Positions 8,824-17,719 of a DNA stretch of 64,000 bases are shown in pieces (within the stretch, counting starts at the first letter, position 1; every line of letters begins with the position of its first letter). The DNA is taken from positions 58,105-122,104 of the forward strand of contig CAYWZW010000007.1 of assembly GCA_964462945.1 (NCBI GenBank). Reading direction: 5' to 3'. Position numbers and translations under genes: made by a program. A model generated the notes under the pieces. The model saw only the letters and a list, made by a program, of their open reading frames with translations, did no database searches and was not told the origin of the DNA. Source of the stretch: GCA-020343675 sp964462945. Its GTDB lineage: Bacteria; Planctomycetota; Phycisphaerae; Sedimentisphaerales; Anaerobacaceae.

Positions 8824-9633
8824 TTATCTCCTGACCAGGACCTCGTGGTTGATTGTCGGCTCAGCCCAGGCCCTGCCGTTGACGATCTCCTCAGCCAGCA
8901 ATTCGTATTCAAAAGCGGCCTTGTTTTTAGGCGCATAGATCAGGACCGGCTCGCCCGCACTTGGCGCTTCAGCCAGCTTCACACTTCTGTGGATCACCGT
9001 ATCAAAGACCAAGTCGCCGAAGAATTCCCGCATCTGTTGCTGGATTTGCCTGCTGAGCAGAGTGCCGTCTTCGACAAGCGTCAGCAATATGCCCAGGATT
9101 CTTGCAAAGCCAGGGCCGTAGCGCTCTTTGATAATGTTCACCGTCTCGAACAACTGTTTCAAGCCTTCCATGGCGTAGTAGTGCACCTGAACGGGCACGA
9201 CGACGCCGCTGCAGGCAATCAACGCGTTGAGCGTCAGCAGGCCGAGCGACGGTGGGCAGTCGATCACACACAGATCGTATTTGTCCTTGACCGCTGTGAG
9301 TTTCTCGCTCAGGATGAATTCCCTTCCCGCGATACGGCTCAGATCAAGCTCAGCACCTGAGAGCAGGACATTGCTTGGCGCCAGGTCGAGCCATTCGACT
9401 TTCGTGCCTGTTGTCACGGCGGGGACTCCAATGTGGGCGTTCACGAGGACATCGTAAATGGTCGTGCTCAGCTCGTCGGGGTCGTAGCCGAATCCTATTG
9501 TGCTGTGGCCCTGCGGGTCGAGGTCCATCAGCAGCGTCCTGTAGCTCTTCTTGGCGAAGGCCGCTGCGAGGTTCACGGCCGTTGTGGTTTTGCCACAACC
9601 GCCTTTCTGATTGGCTATTGCTATCGTTCTCAT
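8824..9633 (-). CDS. ParA/MinD-family ATPase within the pilus operon
   Basis: P-loop partitioning ATPase that typically positions cargo on the nucleoid or membrane. 269 residues. The deviant Walker A is KGGCGKTT (residues 10-17), the switch motif is DLDPQGHST, and Walker B is VIDCPPSLG. No partner ParB gene or partition site is seen nearby, which argues against chromosome partition. Its ATG overlaps the stop of PilO (ATGA) and it is followed after three bases by the GspB-like gene, so it is translated as part of the pilus/secretion operon. The likely role is polar or spatial placement of the machine, as with CpaE/FlhG-type proteins; this is inference. Confidence 0.9.
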   Translation of the reverse strand: MRTIAIANQKGGCGKTTTAVNLAAAFAKKSYRTLLMDLDPQGHSTIGFGYDPDELSTTIYDVLVNAHIGVPAVTTGTKVEWLDLAPSNVLLSGAELDLSRIAGREFILSEKLTAVKDKYDLCVIDCPPSLGLLTLNALIACSGVVVPVQVHYYAMEGLKQLFETVNIIKERYGPGFARILGILLTLVEDGTLLSRQIQQQMREFFGDLVFDTVIHRSVKLAEAPSAGEPVLIYAPKNKAAFEYELLAEEIVNGRAWAEPTINHEVLVRR

Positions 9634-10262
9634 ATCTTTGCAGTAAACGCCGGTTCTGAGGGCTTGTTGGCCGTTTCCTTCTCCGGCTGTTTTCTGACAA
9701 AAGCCGCCACGTCCAGCGTCACTTGATACATGGAATCCTTCTGATTTGAGCGTTTCAGGGTGAACTCACGGACAAACAGGACCGGCCGGCGCCGCTCCAA
9801 AGCATTCACGAACGTCGCAAACTGGTAGAACCCGGCGATGAAGCTGACATCCATGTGGCTCTCGGCTATATTGTTGCTGTCGGGGATAGCCAACATGGAG
9901 GTTCCTCGCTTCTCTTTATTTTTTACGCTGAACGACGACACTTTCCCTTCGTTGGCGATCTGCCCTATGTCAAACGTCAAATTCGCTGAATCCTCGAAAT
10001 CACTGACAAAATCCTTCAGTCTGTTCCGTAAACGCTCGATTTGCTCGTTCAATTCGGTTTTGGTTTTCTCTTGCGCTGCTTCTTGTGCAGAGGCGTGCAG
10101 CTCTTTTTGCTCGGCGAAAGCGTTATCGAGACGTTTCCTGCTGTCGTACTGGGGTCGCAGCACAACCATATAGGCCAGAAGAAACAGCACCAGACAGGCT
10201 GCCCATGCAATGGCCGCTCCGGCAAAATATTTTCTATAGACCTTTATGAAAGCCATGCTCAT
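9630..10262 (-). CDS. pilO: PilO-like inner-membrane alignment protein
   Basis: Bitopic platform protein that pairs with PilN beneath the secretin. 210 residues: one membrane helix near the N-terminus (about 15-35), a coiled coil (about 40-90, rich in Glu/Gln/Lys), and a ferredoxin-like periplasmic part with VSFIAGFYQFATFVNALERR, typical of PilO. It starts immediately after PilN and ends overlapping the ParA-like gene by four bases, indicating translational coupling. Identification rests on topology, length and position between PilN and the secretin. Confidence 0.78.
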   Translation of the reverse strand: MSMAFIKVYRKYFAGAAIAWAACLVLFLLAYMVVLRPQYDSRKRLDNAFAEQKELHASAQEAAQEKTKTELNEQIERLRNRLKDFVSDFEDSANLTFDIGQIANEGKVSSFSVKNKEKRGTSMLAIPDSNNIAESHMDVSFIAGFYQFATFVNALERRRPVLFVREFTLKRSNQKDSMYQVTLDVAAFVRKQPEKETANKPSEPAFTAKI

Positions 10263-10263
10263 A

Positions 10264-10935
10264 CTAAAATCCCGGTTTAAAAACGCAGCTTATCTCGTAA
10301 GAGACAACATCCCGGCCTTCAAGTGTTTCAGACTTCTGCGAGACTCCGATGTTTTCGAGCCTCGGTCCAAGAAAAGCCGAAGAGCGAAGACGATCTCTGA
10401 AATCTCTGACCGCGTCGTCGCAGTTGCCCGCGGTACCGCCGCTCACACTCAGACGCAGTGTTCTCACGGGGACATCAATCTCCTCGATCTGTTTCGGTTC
10501 ATCCTTCTTGGGAACTTTCTTTTTTACAGAGCTATGCTCTACCTCAAGGCTGGTCAGCACGACCGCGTCGGGCATATTCTCCATCAGTGTCGTCAATATG
10601 GGCGACCATTGCGTATGCCTCTTGATGGAAGAGCTGACTTCCGACAGACAATTGCTGTACGCGATTTTCTCTCTCTTCAATGCTTCCTGCTGTGCGACAG
10701 CATCTGCGAATTTGCCGGCGTCTGCTTCATATCTGGCGATTTGCTGTTCTTTCATCGCCAGGGTGGTGTTGTTGTTCAGATAAAGATAGACCATTCCTAT
10801 TGCGACAGTGACGGGGACTACTGCGGTTACCGCGATGATCGCCAGCCCCGCAGGTCTGCTCTTCATCGGAATTGCCTGTCCGTTGAGTAAATCTATCGTA
10901 AACATGGCTTCTTGTTTGCTCGTTTGCTGTTCCAT
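10264..10935 (-). CDS. pilN: PilN-like pilus assembly protein
   Basis: 223 residues. It has the short cytoplasmic N-terminal tail that docks on PilM (MFTIDLLNGQAIPMKSRP region, equivalent to the conserved INLLP segment), then one membrane helix (about 30-52), a coiled coil, and a periplasmic domain with WSPILTTLMENMPDAVVLTS, characteristic of PilN. It lies 17 bases after PilM and one base before PilO. Function: bridges the cytoplasmic PilM ring to the periplasmic PilO/secretin parts. Confidence 0.82.
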   Translation of the reverse strand: MEQQTSKQEAMFTIDLLNGQAIPMKSRPAGLAIIAVTAVVPVTVAIGMVYLYLNNNTTLAMKEQQIARYEADAGKFADAVAQQEALKREKIAYSNCLSEVSSSIKRHTQWSPILTTLMENMPDAVVLTSLEVEHSSVKKKVPKKDEPKQIEEIDVPVRTLRLSVSGGTAGNCDDAVRDFRDRLRSSAFLGPRLENIGVSQKSETLEGRDVVSYEISCVFKPGF

Positions 10936-10952
10936 TCTTGATCGGTCATTAG

Positions 10953-12005
10953 TCAGATCGACCTCATTGCAAGACCGGCTGCGACTGCCATTGCCGGGCC
11001 TGTCTTTGCCAGAATCTCTTCACACCGCCGGTCTGAACCGCAGCGTGCGGGGTCATCGAACGGGTTCCACAAAACCGCTTCGGTTCCAAGCCGGCTGCTC
11101 AACAGCTCGATGAACCCTCGGGCCAGGGCAAAGCCGCCACAGACAAACAGCTTATCCACCGTCGTCGTTTTGGATTGCGCGGCATAATAACGCAGCGTCT
11201 CGCCGACGTCGGTAATAAGTCTTTGGCGGGCTTTTTCCAGACTCTCATGCAGGTCCGGTCCAACGGCCGTCGAGTCGCCGGACAGAATCCCCTTGACCAT
11301 TTCGGTTGACGTGCCATTCCGGGCGGCCATCTGTGCGGTAGTGTCATCGCCGGCATAAGTCATGTCGCGGATGAACGGCCAGCCCTTCGTGTCCATAACG
11401 GCCAGGGTCGTATGGGATGCGCCCACGTTCAGAATAGCAACGGGCCGGTCCGTCGGGCTCGTTTCGTGCCCCCGGGCGAGGCCGGTGAAACAATTCAGAA
11501 GTGCCAATCCGTCAACATCCATCAAGACACACTTCAGACCGGCTTTCCTGGCAAGCTCTATCTTGCTTTGTATTAATGCGTTGGTGGCGGCCACTAAAAC
11601 GCCTCTTGTTTTATTGTCGCCGTTCGGTATCACCTGGTAGCCGACGGCGCTTTCGGCGGCATTGAACGGACAGACCTGCGCCGCTTCGAGTAAGACGGCT
11701 GACGCTATTTCTTCGTTTGGTAGCGGAGGAAACTCAAAACCTCGCACCGCGACTTCCTGGCCGCTTACCCCGCAGACGGCAAGTCTCGTCTTGGTTCTTG
11801 TCTGCTCAAAGCATTCACAAATTGCTTTGACGGTGTTCATTCTTCGGCTGTTGTCTTCGCTTGCTGCGATCTCGGCGATGCCGGCTGCGGCAACGGTCTG
11901 GCCTCCATCGTCTTTGCGCAGCCGGACTGCTTTGACTGCAGATGAGCCGATATCCAATCCTACGACATCGGCCTTGCTAAAGTTAAGCGTTTGTTTCCAG
12001 CCCAA
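10953..12005 (-). CDS. pilM: PilM-like actin-fold ATPase
   Basis: Cytoplasmic actin-like protein of the pilus inner-membrane complex. The phosphate-1 motif is VVGLDIGSSAVKAV near the start; the adenosine motif is LFVCGGFALARGF near the C-terminus. The frame is open up to 12086, but I prefer the TTG at 12005, which lies eight bases after GAGG and gives a PilM-like N-terminus; the ATG at 12071 has no ribosome site. Starting there would add residues unlike the family. The gene heads the PilM-N-O-ParA-GspB-secretin half of the operon. Confidence 0.85.
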   Translation of the reverse strand: MGWKQTLNFSKADVVGLDIGSSAVKAVRLRKDDGGQTVAAAGIAEIAASEDNSRRMNTVKAICECFEQTRTKTRLAVCGVSGQEVAVRGFEFPPLPNEEIASAVLLEAAQVCPFNAAESAVGYQVIPNGDNKTRGVLVAATNALIQSKIELARKAGLKCVLMDVDGLALLNCFTGLARGHETSPTDRPVAILNVGASHTTLAVMDTKGWPFIRDMTYAGDDTTAQMAARNGTSTEMVKGILSGDSTAVGPDLHESLEKARQRLITDVGETLRYYAAQSKTTTVDKLFVCGGFALARGFIELLSSRLGTEAVLWNPFDDPARCGSDRRCEEILAKTGPAMAVAAGLAMRSI

Positions 12006-12210
12006 GTCTGTAAATCCTCGCAAAGAGTTCTGACTTTCAAATCGGAAATTCCACCTCACGTGTCTTCTCATCGGCTTAAAAGGCAAAGCGTTTTACTTAA
12101 AAATTACCAATGCGCGTGATTATGAGATGCCATATCCCATTTAAGAGGATCCAAGATGGGCTTTGGGGAAGTTATCGGCCCCATCGACAAACGCACGGCG
12201 AAATGGAGAA

Positions 12211-12265
12211 TTGAGAAGGACGAATTTGGAATTCGGAATTCTCAGTTCTCAAGTCTGAATTCTGT
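12211..12265. repeat. AT-rich GAATTC-type dispersed repeat
   Basis: Short stretch with repeated GAATTCGGAATTC-like and 'tcaagtctgaattctg' words in the gap between the minor pilin gene and PilM. It resembles other AT-rich repeat patches at 14740, 19911 and 26272. Its role is unknown. Confidence 0.35.
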
Positions 12266-12281
12266 TGTGGAAGATTCGACT

Positions 12282-14006
12282 TTAGCCGCCTGTCCGGTAA
12301 TCGTGCCAGCCGGCAGGCGCAGGAATGTACTTGCCTCTGAGCCAGATATCGCCCGGTAATATGCCTTCGAGCAATCTCTCGTCAAAATAATAGGCTTTGA
12401 GATAACCATCCGCGCCAATCAAACCGACGACCCCTCGGACGGCTTCAGTGATGGTGCCGCGCACAATCAACTGGTCCTGGTCTCCACTGGCTTCTTTTCT
12501 GCCACCATAGGAAGGAAAGGAACCTCGTCTGACGTTTTCCGCACCCCATCCTCCGCCGCCGACGGTCATCGCGGCCTCTACGACCGTCGCATCCGGTAAA
12601 TATCTGTTGTACTTCTGCCCGCCCCCATCCCGGCCGATGGGAACATACGCAAAGCCTTCAACGTCGTTATCATCAGGCGGCCCCGGATAGACATTGATGC
12701 CGCCTTCAGCGTAACTGGAGATGCCCGGGTCAACGACCTTGATGACCCCCTGGGAGATTAAGCCCAGGACATTGGGATTATCCGTGGATGGTTTTCCGTC
12801 GGCGTCGTGTGGACCATCAACCACTACGGAATCGGCAATCCAGATGTTACCTGTCGCTACGACGGTAATATTGCCTTTTACTACCTGGTCGCCATCATGC
12901 ACGGTTTTATCGCCACCTATAATTACGTTGCCGTCAACGAAGATCTGGCCGCCCGGTTCAGATTCCACACCCCCAAAAGACTGAGACACATACGTCTGGT
13001 CGATGGGCACAGTGGTTCTTTGGCCGCTCGCTTCCGCGTCCTCAGGCATGAAATGATAGCCGTAAATATCATATCTTCTGAATTCGGTTACCTCGCTGCT
13101 GCCGGGCTTGATTTCATAATCGTATGTCTTACTATCACTGTTCCTTTGGTAACCGAGGACCGTACAGTCATTGGTAATGCGGACTTTCCCAACACCACCT
13201 TCCACAAAGAACTCGAGCTGCACGGCCGGTTTTTTGCTCGGAACCGGTGCGGTTGCCTTCGGTTCGAAATTGTACTCTATCTTGGTGCTGTCTTCGAAAC
13301 GATCAACCTTGCTCTGGACGGAATCTTCGTCCGTTATTCTACTGTCAGGCTGGTCAAAATAAATCCCATTATCAAACACGTCCATCACAGACGCGTACTT
13401 ATCAGAACCACCACCGGCATATCTGGATTCGCCCATAGCTGCAGGCTGCATGAATTGTGGGCTGCCCGTGATGTTGATGTCTCTGTTATCCGGACTGTCT
13501 TCCTGGTCATTGATATGCACAGGCATATCAATTATTTCTCCATCAGCGAAGTACACCGGGGCAGAGCTTCCCATTCCGGTCGGAACTCGGCACACACCCA
13601 TATCCCAGCCGCTTATCGCCTGAACCACCAGAACATCCACCGTCCTGTTGAACATACCACTGTGACCGTTCGATATGATCTTGTACACGGGACGATAACC
13701 AACAAAAGAAAAGAGTTCGATCTGATAAGTACAATCTCCGCCCGGGAAATTGAGTGCACCGGACGTTCCCGGCACAGCATCCTGCAATGAGCTGAGCATA
13801 TCCTCCTGCTGGCTCATCCAGAAAATAGCCTGTTCATAGCCGGCCTCCGCAGCGAGCATCGCGACTACTTCGTTCTTCAGCCTGATGGCCTTGTGTCTGA
13901 CCCCATAAGCTACGGTCATCATCCCTGAGCCCAGAAGCGCCAGGAGAACCAACGATATGACGACTATAACAAGAACTGAGCCATTTTGATGTCTGGTATT
14001 TCGCAT
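12282..14006 (-). CDS. PilX/GspK-like large minor pilin-type protein
   Basis: 574 residues. The N-terminus (NGSVLVIVVISLVLLALLGS) is a hydrophobic segment of the kind in PilX proteins, followed by MLAAEAGYEQAIFWMSQ, the AAEAGxxxA feature of PilX/GspK-type pseudopilins. There is no Glu5 prepilin motif, also typical of that group. The rest is a long beta-rich region with 'VFVDGNVIIGGDK'-like and 'GTITEAVRGVVGLIG' segments suggestive of a surface or adhesin domain. The ATG at 14006 has weak GAG upstream. It is third of three minor components between the pilin and PilM. Confidence 0.7.
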   Translation of the reverse strand: MRNTRHQNGSVLVIVVISLVLLALLGSGMMTVAYGVRHKAIRLKNEVVAMLAAEAGYEQAIFWMSQQEDMLSSLQDAVPGTSGALNFPGGDCTYQIELFSFVGYRPVYKIISNGHSGMFNRTVDVLVVQAISGWDMGVCRVPTGMGSSAPVYFADGEIIDMPVHINDQEDSPDNRDINITGSPQFMQPAAMGESRYAGGGSDKYASVMDVFDNGIYFDQPDSRITDEDSVQSKVDRFEDSTKIEYNFEPKATAPVPSKKPAVQLEFFVEGGVGKVRITNDCTVLGYQRNSDSKTYDYEIKPGSSEVTEFRRYDIYGYHFMPEDAEASGQRTTVPIDQTYVSQSFGGVESEPGGQIFVDGNVIIGGDKTVHDGDQVVKGNITVVATGNIWIADSVVVDGPHDADGKPSTDNPNVLGLISQGVIKVVDPGISSYAEGGINVYPGPPDDNDVEGFAYVPIGRDGGGQKYNRYLPDATVVEAAMTVGGGGWGAENVRRGSFPSYGGRKEASGDQDQLIVRGTITEAVRGVVGLIGADGYLKAYYFDERLLEGILPGDIWLRGKYIPAPAGWHDYRTGG

Positions 14007-14062
14007 CGGTCATCTCGTATCTCGCTTCACGCGTTCGCGTTTCACGAGATGCGCCTCCCACT

Positions 14063-14752
14063 TCACCTCGGCCATATATTTCGCATTAATGTGGCGGTCA
14101 TCACGCGGATACTTTCATTATCTTCGGGGTCGGTCAGGATAACATTGATCCGAACGCTTCCCTGACCTGTGCCGCCTACCGTTGTATGGCTAAAAGCACC
14201 AAGTCCAGAATCCTCGTCGACGGACACATTTTCAGCAAGAAGGACTTGTGTGACGACGCCGGAGGTATTCTTGCCGCCGCCGCCGTCCGGCACCGCCCCA
14301 GGCGGATACGGGCCGTAGTCAACCTTCAACTGGTCACCGTCGAGATAAAAAAAGGCATACGCTGTTGCTGTCTTTGTGACATCCATCAACTGGTGGCTGT
14401 CAGTCTCATCAAGCGCGACATCCCAATATCTGAATTCCACCGCATTGCCGGATACTACTTCCTCTGGGTCTGCTGTTTCCGGCAGCGCAGGGACAAAAGT
14501 CTCGCCATCTTTCTTATAGATTGTGTAGCCCAGGCGGTTGGCCTTTCTGCCCACACTTCCGAAGGCTACTGTCGTAGCCAGCGCATCCTGTTTTAACTTC
14601 TTGTTGGCCGAGTTATAAGTATGCTGCCAGCCCCGATTGCCGCCGACTAACAGAGCGCCAACCGTCAATACAACAATTAGGTTAATCGTCATACCAATAA
14701 CCAGCTCGATCAAAGTCAGACCGGAACGGAATTTGTATTTTCGATTTCGCAT
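14063..14752 (-). CDS. Prepilin-type minor pilin (PilW/GspJ-like)
   Basis: About 229 residues from the ATG at 14752 (MRNRKYKFRSG), giving an 11-residue leader before the type III signal TLIELVIGM with Glu at +5 and a hydrophobic helix. A longer start at 14833 overlaps the preceding gene and adds an atypical leader. The C-terminal part is beta-rich and is expected to be a pseudopilin globular domain. The leader-coding DNA contains an AT-rich repeat also found in intergenic regions. Processed by a prepilin peptidase not found in this window. Confidence 0.75.
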   Translation of the reverse strand: MRNRKYKFRSGLTLIELVIGMTINLIVVLTVGALLVGGNRGWQHTYNSANKKLKQDALATTVAFGSVGRKANRLGYTIYKKDGETFVPALPETADPEEVVSGNAVEFRYWDVALDETDSHQLMDVTKTATAYAFFYLDGDQLKVDYGPYPPGAVPDGGGGKNTSGVVTQVLLAENVSVDEDSGLGAFSHTTVGGTGQGSVRINVILTDPEDNESIRVMTATLMRNIWPR

Positions 14753-14800
14753 TTGGTATCTCGTGTCCTGTATGTCCTGGGACCATTTACACTTGACGTT
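14742..14800. repeat. AT-rich repeat at the start of the PilW-like gene
   Basis: The sequence around the start reads (minus strand) as repeated 'gataccaaatgcgaaatcg' and 'aaatacaaattcc' words. A close variant, 'gataCgagatgaccgatgcgaaatacc', lies at the start of the next gene (about 13990-14030). These words recur in other gaps of the window. Confidence 0.35.
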
Positions 14801-14816
14801 TCGCCTTTTTACGCTG

Positions 14817-15335
14817 TTAGCCTCCTGATGCATCAGCCCGGACGTATGTCGTCAGAATAACAGGTGGAATACTTTCTAACCGACCGGCAGTTGTATCCTC
14901 TGAAACGGTCCCGAATTCAACTACAACGCCGAGCTGGCGCAGTACCGCCCCCCCCGTGTCCTGAGCCACGTCATTCCGTGTAAGCATAACCAACATGGGT
15001 AGCTCATCGATCGTGATGGCATATACGGCCTGGTTCAGCGGGCTGCCTAATCCCTCTGGCTGACTGAAATCGGCAGGAATGGCTGAAGCGGATGAGAAAC
15101 CCAGTCCCAGCTTGGCCGGGTCATACTCAGTTGAACCGCCGGTGCTCATCCAGTCCTCCAGCAGCAGTTGTGCCGTGCATGTGGCAGCGATCTGGGCCCT
15201 CGCTGTTTGGGCGTCTCTGGCTGCATGATACCTGTAGCTCAATGCCCCCACGGCGCCCACGAGCAGAACGACCGTCGCCGCTACGACCTCAACCAGGGTA
15301 ACCGCCGCCGCAAATTTGCGTCGCTTAACAACCAT
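14817..15335 (-). CDS. Prepilin-type minor pilin (PilV-like)
   Basis: About 172 residues from the ATG at 15335, nine bases after AAAGGA. The class III signal is seen as KFAAAVTLVEVVAATVVLLV, with Glu following the Leu-Val of the mature N-terminus and a hydrophobic helix. The mature part has QTARAQIAATCTAQLLLEDW, as in PilV/GspI minor pilins. The open frame upstream to 15410 lacks a ribosome site and would give an over-long leader. It is the first of the three minor-component genes. Confidence 0.72.
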   Translation of the reverse strand: MVVKRRKFAAAVTLVEVVAATVVLLVGAVGALSYRYHAARDAQTARAQIAATCTAQLLLEDWMSTGGSTEYDPAKLGLGFSSASAIPADFSQPEGLGSPLNQAVYAITIDELPMLVMLTRNDVAQDTGGAVLRQLGVVVEFGTVSEDTTAGRLESIPPVILTTYVRADASGG

Positions 15336-15889
15336 AATCGCTGTCCTTTCGTTGCCTGGCTTTCCAGGCGATGCGGGTCTTACGTAACCCCAAATTTTTA
15401 CTGAAAGCAATCGTTGCTGTGCTAAGGCAAGAAACCGAACTGCTAAAGCCCCCTCCGTTTGGCGAACCCTCGCTACTTAAAATATACTGCAAAAAACCGT
15501 CTGAGCAAGAAAAATTTGTTTGCCTGAAAAAGATCCATTTTGCGCCACATCAGTTGACCCTGCGCATGCGTGATGGCCGCAGAATCCTAGGACTCCGACA
15601 CCCTTATCGGACATCTGTTTGCGCTTGCCTTTCAGGTACGTGCGAACCGGATAATAGATTGTGTTGGAAAACGAGACCTTGCATACCTTGCTTAGAACCA
15701 CCGATGAGAAAGTGGCTATGGTCATTTCGACCATAGCCACCATCAGTTCAGTTGGAGCCGCTGCGGCTACAACCCGTGGCACCAAGCGGTCCTCCGCACC
15801 CGCTTAGGCGCCCTTGGACGTCCGAGATACTATGTATAAGGGAAATCCAAACCTTCCAGGGCGCCGGCTTGCCATGAAGGCGACTTTCC
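15336..15889. other. Non-coding gap after the pilin gene
   Basis: 550 bases inside an otherwise compact operon. No credible reading frame on either strand. It contains a 12-bp perfect stem (listed separately) and, at 15806-15818 and 15857-15872, a second imperfect inverted pair (GGCGCCCTTGGA against TTCCAGGGCGCC). This fits a structured pilin 3' end that partly terminates transcription, giving more pilin than downstream products; inference. Confidence 0.5.
15712..15740 (-). terminator. Perfect hairpin downstream of the pilin gene
   Basis: GTGGCTATGGTC and its exact complement are separated by five bases. On the minus strand the stem is followed by CTTTCTC, a poor U-tract, so it may be an mRNA-stabilising or partial termination structure rather than a full terminator. 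Confidence 0.45.
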
Positions 15890-16312
15890 TTATGACTTTG
15901 TCCAGGTACCGTTTGCGTTCAACACGTAGATGCCGGTCGGCTTATCGGCCTTGGTGCTAGTGGCGGCGTTGACTGTAATCGTCGCAATGCCGGTAGCACT
16001 GACAGCGGTAATCGTGTAGCAACCGGCCTCGAAATAAGTGCCTTCGCAATCGGTGGCGCTGAAGCCCAACAAAGCCTGCGTTGCTACAACGCCGAGGTTG
16101 CTGCCCACGAGGGTCTGAGCGGTGGCAATGCTTGTCTCGGCGGCATACGCGCGAATCGCTGTACGGATTGTGCCGGCCGTGGCGTTCGCTTCCGACCACT
16201 TGGCCTTGTCGATGCGGCCCTGCATAAGAGGAATGGCCACTGCGGCCAGGATGCCGACGATGAGAATCACCACCATCAGCTCCACTAATGTAAAACCTTT
16301 TCTGCTTTTCAT
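15890..16312 (-). CDS. Major type IV pilin / GspG-like pseudopilin
   Basis: Main fibre subunit. The leader MKSRKG is followed by FTLVELMVVILIVGILAAVA with Glu5, the prepilin peptidase and N-methylation signature. About 140 residues. The C-terminal part has one Cys pair (DCEGTYFEAGC) and an Ala/Thr/Val-rich stretch. The ATG at 16312 is eight bases from GGAG; the in-frame ATG two codons upstream overlaps that site. It follows PilC and precedes a 550-base gap. Confidence 0.88.
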   Translation of the reverse strand: MKSRKGFTLVELMVVILIVGILAAVAIPLMQGRIDKAKWSEANATAGTIRTAIRAYAAETSIATAQTLVGSNLGVVATQALLGFSATDCEGTYFEAGCYTITAVSATGIATITVNAATSTKADKPTGIYVLNANGTWTKS

Positions 16313-16456
16313 TTTCATCTCTCCAAAAAAAGTTTGATAAAAGTTCCGCTGCCAAGCACTTTACCTGGCCTTTACACAATCGGCTAAATCAACTAACGAC
16401 TTCACTATCCATTTCCAATTTTCAAGCGGCCGCCGCAAATCGACAATTGCGCCGTC

Positions 16457-17662
16457 CTACATGTCCGACATGGTGAAGATCGGCAGATACAGCGCAATCA
16501 CCACAACCGATACGATCGCGCCGACCGATATAATCATGACCGGCTCCAGAAGACTCATCAGCGTGGTGATTGCCGAATCGATCTTTCGTTCATAGTGTTC
16601 GCTGGTCTTCTCGAGCACCTCCGGCAGTGACCCGCTTTCTTCGCCGACCTGTATCATCTTGATGACCATATTCGGGAAAAAACCGGTTGAGCTCATGCTC
16701 AAAGAGATGTTCGAGCCTCCGACAATACCATCTCTGGTCCGCAGGATGGCGGATTTGATGATATCGTTGTCCGTCATGCCGGTGAGAATATTGAACGCTT
16801 CGAGCACCGAAACGCCCGCGGCGAGCAATGTGGACGTCGTTCTGCAGAATGTGGCCACGAACCCCTGGCTGAGTATGTTTCCAAACAAAGGTATGGCCAG
16901 GGTGATCCTGCTGAAAAAGTGGTGGCCTTTCTTGGTCCTGGAGGCGGCCTTTGCCAGGAAGATCAGAACGATAACGCCGATGATAATGTACAGAATATTA
17001 TAGCGCAAAATATCATAGAAGCCCATAAAGCCGCGGGTAAAAGCGGGCAGCGTGCCGCCGATCTGGTCAAATATCTTGCGGAATCGCGGAACAATAAAAG
17101 CCATGATGAAGATGACGATCAGGATGATAAACGTCAGCACGAAGATCGGATACGCCATCGCGCCTTTGATTTTCTTGGCCAATTTGTCGCGGTTGTCGAA
17201 ATATTGTGCCAGCTTGCCCATGGCACTTGCGAGATTGCCGCTGGTTTCGCCGGCCAGAACCATGGCACAGGCGAGCCGGTTGAAGACCCTCGGAAATTCA
17301 GCGACACTTTCTGAAAGAGGCTGGCCTTTCTTGACCCGTTCCGAGAGCTGCCGGAGAATCCCTCGAAGCTGTGCATTGTCCGTGTCCTCACCAATGATGT
17401 CCAAGGCGGTGGTCACGGGAATGCCGCCCTGGAGCATGGTCGCCAACTGCCAGCAAAGTGCGGCCAGGTCTGCCGATTTTATGCGCTTGCGATGGCCTTG
17501 TTCCTTGGTTTTCTTGGTCGTCTGCGATACCTCCTTGACGGAGATAGGTGTGAATCCTTGCTCGCGAAGCTGGTTCAGGACTTCATTGGAGCAAGCCGCT
17601 TGTGCGAATCCTTTCTTCTGCACTCCCGCCGAATCTCGAGCGACATACCCGTAGCTTTTCAT
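16457..17662 (-). CDS. pilC: Inner-membrane platform protein PilC/GspF
   Basis: Polytopic protein on which the extension ATPase acts. 401 residues, the normal length. It has two GspF domains: the first with LCWQLATMLQGGIPVTTALD and the second with ATFCRTTSTLLAAGVSVLEA, each followed by GE(E/T)SG (LAGETSGNLASAM; VGEESGSLPEVLE). Membrane helices lie at about 168-190, 218-240 and 370-393. An N-terminal YGYVARDSAGVQKKG segment is typical of PilC. It lies 57 bases after PilB. Confidence 0.94.
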   Translation of the reverse strand: MKSYGYVARDSAGVQKKGFAQAACSNEVLNQLREQGFTPISVKEVSQTTKKTKEQGHRKRIKSADLAALCWQLATMLQGGIPVTTALDIIGEDTDNAQLRGILRQLSERVKKGQPLSESVAEFPRVFNRLACAMVLAGETSGNLASAMGKLAQYFDNRDKLAKKIKGAMAYPIFVLTFIILIVIFIMAFIVPRFRKIFDQIGGTLPAFTRGFMGFYDILRYNILYIIIGVIVLIFLAKAASRTKKGHHFFSRITLAIPLFGNILSQGFVATFCRTTSTLLAAGVSVLEAFNILTGMTDNDIIKSAILRTRDGIVGGSNISLSMSSTGFFPNMVIKMIQVGEESGSLPEVLEKTSEHYERKIDSAITTLMSLLEPVMIISVGAIVSVVVIALYLPIFTMSDM

Positions 17663-17719
17663 GTGCCTAACCTTCTGTTCTTCCGAAAAGTGCCCTTATT
17701 TCTTTCACAGCGCGGACTC

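Noticed and set aside
8824..9633. Chromosome or plasmid partition ParA
   Set aside because: No ParB gene or parS-like repeats nearby, and the gene is translationally coupled to PilO.
12807..13790. Plus-strand open frame of 327 codons
   Set aside because: Antisense to the PilX/GspK-like gene, which has the expected N-terminal features and operon position.
15477..15785. Minus-strand open frame of 102 codons after the pilin gene
   Set aside because: No ribosome site; its first codons are part of the hairpin region and the product has no pilin or other features.
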